The translations under genes were made by a program, and so were the position numbers. Below the pieces are notes generated by a model. That model made no database searches. It was not told where the DNA came from and was given only the letters and a program-made list of their open reading frames with translations. 39,459 bases of DNA from Polynucleobacter meluiroseus (GTDB lineage: Bacteria; Pseudomonadota; Gammaproteobacteria; Burkholderiales; Burkholderiaceae). Location: the NCBI GenBank assembly GCA_945947155.1, contig CAMEXM010000010.1, positions 1 through 39,459 on the forward strand, in the 5' to 3' direction. Shown here in pieces: positions 33,871-39,459 of the stretch (positions are counted from its first letter, which is position 1; the number at the start of each line of letters is the position of its first letter).

Positions 33871-34752
33871 CTAAATGGGTTTGCGGCCAGAAGCGACCCG
33901 CCAGTGGCCGGATAAATCCCGATGTGGCGTAATGCCCTGAAAACCAGCCAAAGCCAGCCTTTCAAGTACAGCAGGGGATTGATCAAAACCATGCTCTACC
34001 GCCAAGAGGCCGCCGGGCTTCAAATAGGCTAAGGCGCCATCAATAATGGCGGTGAGGCAAGTCAGTCCTGAGCCAAAATCGGTTAAAGCGCCCGGTGGCT
34101 CAAAACGCAGATCGCCCTCACTTAAGTGCGGATCATCCCCCTGAATGTAAGGCGGATTACTCAGAATGAGATCAAAGTGGCAAGAGGGGGAGCCCAGGGC
34201 ATGCAGCGCCGCATACCAATTACCAAGGCAAAACGAAACGCGATCGCTTAGCTTAAGGCGCATTGCATTCTGCTGTGCAATGTCCAGTGCGGCCTGCGAT
34301 GCATCCGTGGCCACCACGGTTACCTTGGGCTGGCTGGATGCAATCGCTAGAGCAATAGCACCAGATCCCGTACCTAAATCAAGAGCAGTAAGCAAGCACT
34401 CACTCTCATATAGACTATTTTGATTGTTGAGTATACGTTGTAATTCATCTAGGCCTAGATCGACCAAGAGCTCGGTTTCTGGGCGGGGGATCAGTACCCC
34501 CGGCCCTACTATCAGCTCAATTGTGTGAAAGCCACGCTTGCCAATCAGGTAGGCAATCGGCTCCCCTTTTAAGCGACCCTGCTCCAGTAGGCGCCACTCT
34601 TCTATAAAGGGGTCGCTGAGTTCCATGCCGTCGTGCGTCAGTAAAGCCGAGCGGGGTAATTGCAGGTGGATTTCAAGTAAATGGGCCAAGATCATGCGCG
34701 CTTCATTTTTGGGCAAGCCAGTTTCGTTCAGCAAGGAACGCAGCGTCGTCAT
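33871..34752 (-). CDS. prmC: Release factor glutamine methyltransferase PrmC
   Basis: A 293-residue SAM-dependent enzyme that methylates the Gln of the GGQ motif in release factors. The SAM-binding motif is DLGTGSGAIAL (residues 125-135), and the catalytic NPPY is at 199-202. The N-terminal helical domain ends in GFHTIELIVGPGVLIPRPETE, the PrmC signature. It lies 35 bp after prfA, its substrate gene, on the same strand. Confidence 0.96.
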   Translation of the reverse strand: MTTLRSLLNETGLPKNEARMILAHLLEIHLQLPRSALLTHDGMELSDPFIEEWRLLEQGRLKGEPIAYLIGKRGFHTIELIVGPGVLIPRPETELLVDLGLDELQRILNNQNSLYESECLLTALDLGTGSGAIALAIASSQPKVTVVATDASQAALDIAQQNAMRLKLSDRVSFCLGNWYAALHALGSPSCHFDLILSNPPYIQGDDPHLSEGDLRFEPPGALTDFGSGLTCLTAIIDGALAYLKPGGLLAVEHGFDQSPAVLERLALAGFQGITPHRDLSGHWRVASGRKPI

Positions 34753-34787
34753 TAGTTCAGATGAATGCCAGAAATAATGAGTGGGTC

Positions 34788-35867
34788 TCAGCTATCGCCA
34801 AGAGCAGCCAGTAATTCGGCCTGATGCTCGCTGGCCAAAGCATTGCATAAATCATTAATATCGCCATCCATCATGGCATCAATCCTGTAGAGGGTGAGGT
34901 TGATGCGGTGATCGGTAATTCGGCCCTGAGGGAAGTTATAGGTCCGGATGCGGTCACTGCGATCGCCTGAGCCAATCAGGGATTTTCGGGTCTGTGCTTC
35001 GTGTTGGTGCTGTTCACGTTGGCGACCATCCATGATGCGGGAGACCAGGACTTTCATGGCCTGTTCTTTGTTGCGGTGTTGGCTGCGATCGTCTTGGCAC
35101 TCCACTACGATTCCGGTAGGCAAATGGGTAATGCGCACCGCAGAATCGGTTTTATTGATATGTTGGCCCCCGGCGCCCGAGGCCCTGAAGGTATCAATAC
35201 GCAATTCAGTCGGATTAATTTTCACGGCCTCGATTTCATCGGCCTCTGGCATGACTGCCACCGTGCAAGCTGAGGTATGGATGCGCCCTTGGGTTTCGGT
35301 TTGGGGAACGCGCTGCACCCGATGCCCACCCGACTCAAACTTAAGGCGTGAATAAACTGACTGGCCAACGAGGCGCAAAACTACTTCTTTGTAGCCACCG
35401 AGATCCGACTCAGCGGCATTCACGACCTCGATCTTCCAGCCTTGGCGTTCGGCAAAGCGGGTATACATCCGCAATAAATCCGCTGCGAATAGGGCGCTCT
35501 CGTCGCCGCCAGTGCCCGCCCGAATTTCCAGAAAGACATTGCGATCATCGTTTTCATCTTTGGGAAGTAAGGCCTTTTGCAGGCTAGCCTCCAGCACAAT
35601 CATCTTCGCTGCCGCCGCCTTTTGCTCCTCGTCAGCAAAAGCCTTCATCTCGGGGTCTGCGCGCATGCCTTCGGCTGCCGCTAGGTCGGCTTCTGCTATA
35701 CGATACAAGCCGAACTGCTCAACCACGGTTGCAATGTCAGAGTGCTCGCGCGTTAATTTGCGATAGATGTCCATGTCCTTGGTGGACTCTTCAAGCGTTA
35801 ACAGGGAATTTAATTCAGCCAAGCGAGTATCAAGATGCTCCAGCTTGGCACGCATGCTGGGTTTCAT
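34788..35867 (-). CDS. prfA: Peptide chain release factor 1 (RF1)
   Basis: A 359-residue class I release factor that recognises UAA and UAG. GGQ is at 233-235 in [18 protein letters not shown]. The stop-codon recognition tripeptide is PQT (188-190, in [24 protein letters not shown]), where PAT or PVT is usual; the Pro and the codon-contacting Thr are kept. The N-terminal helical domain and [18 protein letters not shown] are normal. The ATG directly abuts the hemA stop codon, so the two are probably translationally coupled. Confidence 0.96.
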   Translation of the reverse strand: MKPSMRAKLEHLDTRLAELNSLLTLEESTKDMDIYRKLTREHSDIATVVEQFGLYRIAEADLAAAEGMRADPEMKAFADEEQKAAAAKMIVLEASLQKALLPKDENDDRNVFLEIRAGTGGDESALFAADLLRMYTRFAERQGWKIEVVNAAESDLGGYKEVVLRLVGQSVYSRLKFESGGHRVQRVPQTETQGRIHTSACTVAVMPEADEIEAVKINPTELRIDTFRASGAGGQHINKTDSAVRITHLPTGIVVECQDDRSQHRNKEQAMKVLVSRIMDGRQREQHQHEAQTRKSLIGSGDRSDRIRTYNFPQGRITDHRINLTLYRIDAMMDGDINDLCNALASEHQAELLAALGDS

Positions 35868-37250
35868 CTAAAGATCGTTCTTGTTGGATGTGTCGTTCGT
35901 GTGTTTACTAGAGTCTGGCTCGGCATGATGATAGGTGTGCGAGTAGGCGCTCGAGTGGGTGGAGAATAATTTAGGTAATAGTTTAATCAAGGAATCGCGT
36001 TCAGCACCATTGGAGTGCTGCAAGGTGTGTAGTGAGCCATGCAAGAACTTATTGGTTAAGCCTTGCGCCATGGCATTGAGCACTTCTTGGGGATCGTCAC
36101 CACGCATCAGGCGTTTCATGGCACGCTCAAGTTCTATTTGACGGAGGCGCTCGCCGTGTTGCTGCAGATCTTGAATTAAAGGCACGGTATTGCGGCCATT
36201 AAGCCAGTGCATAAAGTTACCGACCCGGTCTTCAATAATGGCTTCTGCTTGGCTGACAGCGGCATGCCGCATCGAGCTTCCCGTCTGAATCATTACGCCG
36301 AGGTCATCGACGGTATAGAGGTAAATGTCATTCAAGCGGGCGATTTCGGGCTCACAGTCGCGTGGTACAGCCAGATCAATCATGACCATGGGTTTGCGGC
36401 GACGTTGCTTGAGTGCACTCTCAACCATACCAAGACCAATAATTGGCAAGGAACTCGCGGTACACGACACAATGATGTCAAACTCATGTAGGCGGCTAGG
36501 TAAGTCCGACAACTTGAACGATTCTGCCTCGACATTTTGCGATGCAATCGCATCGGCTAATTCTTGGCCACGTTCAATTGTGCGATTGGCGATCGCCACT
36601 TGCTTAGGCCGTCGCGCCACAAAGTGGGTAGCGCACAAAGAAATCATATCGCCCGCGCCAATAAAGAGAACGCGCTGCTCGGCAATTTTTTCAAAGATGC
36701 GCTCAGAAAGTCGGACCGCTGCTGCTGCCATTGAAATCGAGTGGGCACCAATCTCGGTTGAGCCGCGCACTTCTTTTGCAACAGCAAAGGTTTTTTGGAA
36801 GAGCTGGTTTAAATACGTACCGAGTGCCCCCGCTTGATTGGCTGTACGAACCGCATCTTTCATTTGCCCGAGGATTTGGGTTTCGCCAAGGACCATGGAA
36901 TCCAGACCGCAAGCGACTCGAAATGCATGGCGTACGGCATCGGACTGAGGCAATGAATAAATGTAGGGCTCTAAACTACTGGGAGCCAGCTGTTGGCTTT
37001 TTGCTAGCCAATCAAAGGTAGCGCTATGCAAGAGGGTGGCGGAATCGGCATCGTTGGCAGCGCAATACAGTTCAGTGCGATTGCACGTCGATAAAATCGT
37101 TGCTTCAGGCAGGCCAGACTGACTAACGCCGCTGAGGTGCTGACGCAAGTCATGCAACGCTTCTTGCAGATATTCGGGATCAAAGGCGACTTTTTCCCGA
37201 ACGTCCACTGGCGCTGTGTGATGATTGATGCCGAGGGTCAACAGCTTCAT
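35868..37250 (-). CDS. hemA: Glutamyl-tRNA reductase HemA
   Basis: A 460-residue NADPH enzyme that reduces glutamyl-tRNA to glutamate-1-semialdehyde, the first step of C5-pathway haem synthesis. The catalytic Cys56 is in [42 protein letters not shown] and the NADPH-binding VLFIGAGDM are all present. The C-terminal 30 residues are a low-complexity His/Ser/Asn tail ([20 protein letters not shown]), longer than usual. hemA followed by prfA is a widely conserved order. The promoter must lie in the short space before 37250 or within the divergent gene. Confidence 0.96.
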   Translation of the reverse strand: MKLLTLGINHHTAPVDVREKVAFDPEYLQEALHDLRQHLSGVSQSGLPEATILSTCNRTELYCAANDADSATLLHSATFDWLAKSQQLAPSSLEPYIYSLPQSDAVRHAFRVACGLDSMVLGETQILGQMKDAVRTANQAGALGTYLNQLFQKTFAVAKEVRGSTEIGAHSISMAAAAVRLSERIFEKIAEQRVLFIGAGDMISLCATHFVARRPKQVAIANRTIERGQELADAIASQNVEAESFKLSDLPSRLHEFDIIVSCTASSLPIIGLGMVESALKQRRRKPMVMIDLAVPRDCEPEIARLNDIYLYTVDDLGVMIQTGSSMRHAAVSQAEAIIEDRVGNFMHWLNGRNTVPLIQDLQQHGERLRQIELERAMKRLMRGDDPQEVLNAMAQGLTNKFLHGSLHTLQHSNGAERDSLIKLLPKLFSTHSSAYSHTYHHAEPDSSKHTNDTSNKNDL

Positions 37251-37281
37251 AGGCCCTAATTATAGGTTTGATGGCGTTTTA

Positions 37282-37551
37282 ATGGGGATGCAAATGGGGT
37301 TTTTGGCTTTTCTACTGATTGGGTCGGCTGTTGGGTGGTCGGCGCACTACTTTTACCCTGGCCGCTCACGCCAAAAAATAGGGCTGTTAGGGCACTGCGC
37401 CCTTTTCTTGGTGGGTTTTCTGGGAGCCGCAGCTGGATCGTACGGTGGGCAAGCCTTGGGACTATTTCAGTCAGGGCAAATCGCAGAATGGCTGAGCGCA
37501 ATCGGATCTGCTTGGCTTGCGGGTTTATTGCTGACCGTGATCCGCAAATAA
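37282..37551 (+). CDS. Small membrane protein of unknown function, GlsB/YeaQ-like in style
   Basis: About 90 residues with three hydrophobic segments: GFLAFLLIGSAVGWSAHYF, LLGHCALFLVGFLGAAAGSYGG and WLSAIGSAWLAGLLLTVI. The Gly-rich helices and the small size resemble transglycosylase-associated (GlsB/YeaQ/YmgE) proteins, but the match is only in style. ATGs at 37282, 37288 and 37294 are possible; the last has GGGG eight bases upstream. It is divergent from hemA and its end overlaps the end of ung by 27 bp, which argues for a true but compact gene. Confidence 0.6.
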   Translation: MGMQMGFLAFLLIGSAVGWSAHYFYPGRSRQKIGLLGHCALFLVGFLGAAAGSYGGQALGLFQSGQIAEWLSAIGSAWLAGLLLTVIRK

Positions 37552-38334
37552 ACCGCTTTGCCACGTTTGCTGCTGGCGATCAATCCAGCGAATGGGGTCC
37601 TTGCCGTGGGCAATTAACCAGTCATTGGTTTTAGTGAAATGCCCGCAACTAGCGCTGGGCTGCGCGCCTACACACTGCTGAATTAAAAAAGGTTGCGACG
37701 TTTTATAAACTCCTAAGCCGGAAGGGTGTGAGGCTTGCAATAGCAGATGGGTAGATCCTTCTAAACCAAGCGCCTCATGCTCAATCAAGGGTATTTTCGA
37801 CTGGGCGTGCGCCCCCCAAAGCAGCCAAACTAAATTGGGCTTGGCGATCGACAACTGCCGAATCAGTGCATTGATGCAGTGCTGCCAACCCAGGTGAAAG
37901 TGGCTACCGGCCTCCCCTTGTTTGACGCTAAGCGCTGTATTCAAAAGTAAGACACCTTGCCCGGCCCAATCACGTAAGTCGCCGTGCGCCAAAGAACCAA
38001 ATCCTTCTAATTCCAACGCTTTACTGATGTTACGCAGTGAGCTGGGAAAGCCGCGTGAGCCGGGAATAACGGAAGCAGGAATAGAAAATGCGAGCCCCTG
38101 CGCGAGGCCCGGCGAGTGGTAGGGGTCTTGTCCGAGAATCACCACCGATACTGCATCCACTGGAGTAAGCGTTAAAGCCTGAAAGAAAAGGGGCGGCGGC
38201 GGACAAATGGCATTCCCATCATCCGCAATTGCCTTATGCACATTCGCTTGCAGCTGCTGCCATTCTCGCGATGTGAGGTAATCCCCAAGCAGTGATTTCC
38301 AATCCTCAGGTATCAGCGCCTCTAGATTGAGCAT
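37525..38334 (-). CDS. ung: Uracil-DNA glycosylase, family 1
   Basis: A 269-residue base-excision repair enzyme. The water-activating motif GQDPYH is at residues 68-73, with Asp70. LLLNTALSV (about 129-137) is the uracil-binding strand. The minor-groove intercalation loop reads HPSGLG (203-208) where HPSPLS is usual; the His and Leu are kept. The N-terminus (DWKSLLGDYLTS) is typical. About 40 residues longer than E. coli Ung, with the extra length in the region before GQDPYH and at the C-terminus. It lies 28 bp downstream of the M61 peptidase gene on the same strand. Confidence 0.94.
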   Translation of the reverse strand: MLNLEALIPEDWKSLLGDYLTSREWQQLQANVHKAIADDGNAICPPPPLFFQALTLTPVDAVSVVILGQDPYHSPGLAQGLAFSIPASVIPGSRGFPSSLRNISKALELEGFGSLAHGDLRDWAGQGVLLLNTALSVKQGEAGSHFHLGWQHCINALIRQLSIAKPNLVWLLWGAHAQSKIPLIEHEALGLEGSTHLLLQASHPSGLGVYKTSQPFLIQQCVGAQPSASCGHFTKTNDWLIAHGKDPIRWIDRQQQTWQSGLFADHGQQ

Positions 38335-38361
38335 TGCCGCGCCATGTTCAGAAGAGTGAAC

Positions 38362-39459
38362 TTACTCTGCAGTAAGTTGATACTGCATAACTGGATTAGA
38401 GGGCTCGAGTACAAACTGACTCTCGTGCTCACAGTCTTGGCGATAAAAACGCAAGCGTGCATTCGCCCCCATTTGCAATTGGGCAAACACTGCATCTAGG
38501 CGACTAGGGCTAATCCGTTGACCGTTGATGCTGGCCAGCACATCACCCGGCGCTAAGCCAGCACGCTGAGCGATGCCGCCATCCAGCACATGGGTTACTT
38601 TGACCCAACCACCTTGATCGCTGTAACGCATAGCCCATTGCAATTTCATACTCTCTAGCGGGCTCATTTTTTTGTGGTCAACAATAATGCCCTGGGCTGT
38701 AAGCCAATGAGCCAGTGGCAGATCGTGGGTGCCTTCGATGTAGCGCGCCTTAAATTGCAACCAGGATTTTTTAAAGTCGGGCCCGATGGCAGCCAGCACA
38801 ATCCGATCAAAACCATCTTCTGCCAGGCCCTCTTGGGTTTTGCCGTGGGCAGCCCAGAGCAATTGCATGACGTTATCTAAGGATTTGCGGTGGCGGGTTT
38901 GTACTCGAATCAATAGATCTAAGCCGAGGGCAATTAAGGCCCCTTTGGAGTAATAACTCACAACCGCATTAGGGGTATGCTCATCAGCCTGGTAATACTT
39001 GGTCCAGGCATCAAAGGAGCTATCAGCGACGCTTTGCTTGTGGCGACCGGGACCACGTAAAACCATATTCCAATTTTTTCCCACTAAGTTGAGGTAAGGC
39101 TGCAATGCAATGCGGCCACTCCGTAGCAATTGCAATTCATCGTAGTAGCTAGTAAAGCCCTCAAAGAGCCAAAGCAAACGTGTGTGATTTCGGGCTTGCA
39201 AATCGTAGGGCTGGAATGACTTAGGCTGAATGCGCTTGACTAACCAGGCGTGAATGTACTCATGGCTACACAGGCCTAAAAATTCCTGGTAGTGGTCGTC
39301 ATTGAGCGGGCAGCCCGCTTGAGGTAAGTGATCACGGTTGCACAGCAAGGCCGTGCTATCGGAGTGCTCTAAACCACCGTAGCCGGATAAAACCGCATTG
39401 ACTAAAAATAAATAACGTTGAAATGGTGCCCGTTTTGTTTTGGGTTCAAATAAATCAAT
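38362..39459 (-). CDS. M61-family (glycyl aminopeptidase-like) metallopeptidase with PDZ domain, N-terminus cut off by the window
   Basis: 366 codons run open to the right edge of the window, so only the C-terminal part is seen. YGGLEHSDSTALLC and the zinc motif HEYIHAW (HExxH, in LCSHEYIHAWLVKRIQPKSF) are typical of family M61, followed by WLFEGFTSYYDELQLLRSG, which carries the third zinc ligand Glu. A PDZ domain lies near the end (IAQRAGLAPGDVLASINGQRI). Members are probably cytoplasmic or periplasmic aminopeptidases of unclear physiological role. The missing N-terminal beta-rich domain should be to the right. Confidence 0.9.
   Translation of the reverse strand: MDLFEPKTKRAPFQRYLFLVNAVLSGYGGLEHSDSTALLCNRDHLPQAGCPLNDDHYQEFLGLCSHEYIHAWLVKRIQPKSFQPYDLQARNHTRLLWLFEGFTSYYDELQLLRSGRIALQPYLNLVGKNWNMVLRGPGRHKQSVADSSFDAWTKYYQADEHTPNAVVSYYSKGALIALGLDLLIRVQTRHRKSLDNVMQLLWAAHGKTQEGLAEDGFDRIVLAAIGPDFKKSWLQFKARYIEGTHDLPLAHWLTAQGIIVDHKKMSPLESMKLQWAMRYSDQGGWVKVTHVLDGGIAQRAGLAPGDVLASINGQRISPSRLDAVFAQLQMGANARLRFYRQDCEHESQFVLEPSNPVMQYQLTAE

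Noticed and set aside
1..39459. CRISPR array, rRNA genes or replication origin
   Set aside because: No regularly spaced direct repeats, no rRNA-like sequence and no DnaA-box cluster were noticed on reading through both strands.

Overview
The window is a gene-dense piece of a betaproteobacterial chromosome. Gene content and order (mla genes, an ABC-2 exporter, murA, a his cluster, tatABC, degP-mscL-petABC-sspAB, and hemA-prfA-prmC-grxD) together with moderate GC point to Burkholderiaceae. A small-genome, Polynucleobacter-like organism fits best. This assignment rests on gene order and protein style, not on a database search.

Layout. 1-2.7 kb: the end of an outer-membrane lipid asymmetry (Mla) operon (mlaA tail, mlaC, mlaB) overlapping a two-gene ABC-2 exporter. 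2.8-4.3 kb: a BolA-like gene and murA. 4.35-12.1 kb: the histidine biosynthesis cluster hisG-hisD-(hisC)-hisB-hisH-hisA-hisF-hisI-hisE. It is broken twice by opposite-strand units: hisC itself is inverted, and a HigB/HigA-type toxin-antitoxin pair sits between hisF and hisI. 12.1-14.1 kb: a HIT protein and the Tat translocase genes tatABC. 14.1-24.05 kb: an accessory-looking block. It holds a Sel1-repeat protein, two porin genes in opposite orientation with identical 5' ends flanking a tyrosine recombinase, a small winged-helix regulator, a decayed fragment of a degP-like gene, and a glutamate/aspartate-type ABC importer (gltIJKL). 24.06-29.9 kb: membrane-anchored HtrA protease, mscL, cytochrome bc1 (petABC), sspA-sspB and a tRNA-Thr. 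29.9-32.1 kb: an MFS transporter and a phasin, suggesting polyhydroxyalkanoate metabolism. 32.1-39.46 kb: mostly minus strand, with rmuC, grxD, prmC, prfA, hemA, a small membrane protein, ung and a truncated M61 peptidase.

Functional links. The Rieske protein PetA has a twin-arginine-type N-terminus, so it is a plausible client of the TatABC system encoded 12 kb away. SspB ends in a ClpX-binding tail typical of the SspB adaptor. hemA-prfA-prmC groups tRNA-dependent tetrapyrrole synthesis with release factor 1 and its methyltransferase.

The observations most worth following up are these. (1) A 95-bp perfect inverted repeat covers the ribosome-binding sites and signal-peptide codons of two otherwise divergent porins and encloses a recombinase gene, so inversion could exchange the porin bodies behind two promoters. 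(2) A terminator-like hairpin sits exactly on the gltJ start codon. (3) A degP 3'-end relic forms a direct repeat with intact degP around gltIJKL. (4) The higBA promoter appears to give a leaderless toxin mRNA, while the antitoxin has a strong ribosome-binding site. (5) Three evenly spaced TGC-N3-GCA sites lie at the phasin promoter.
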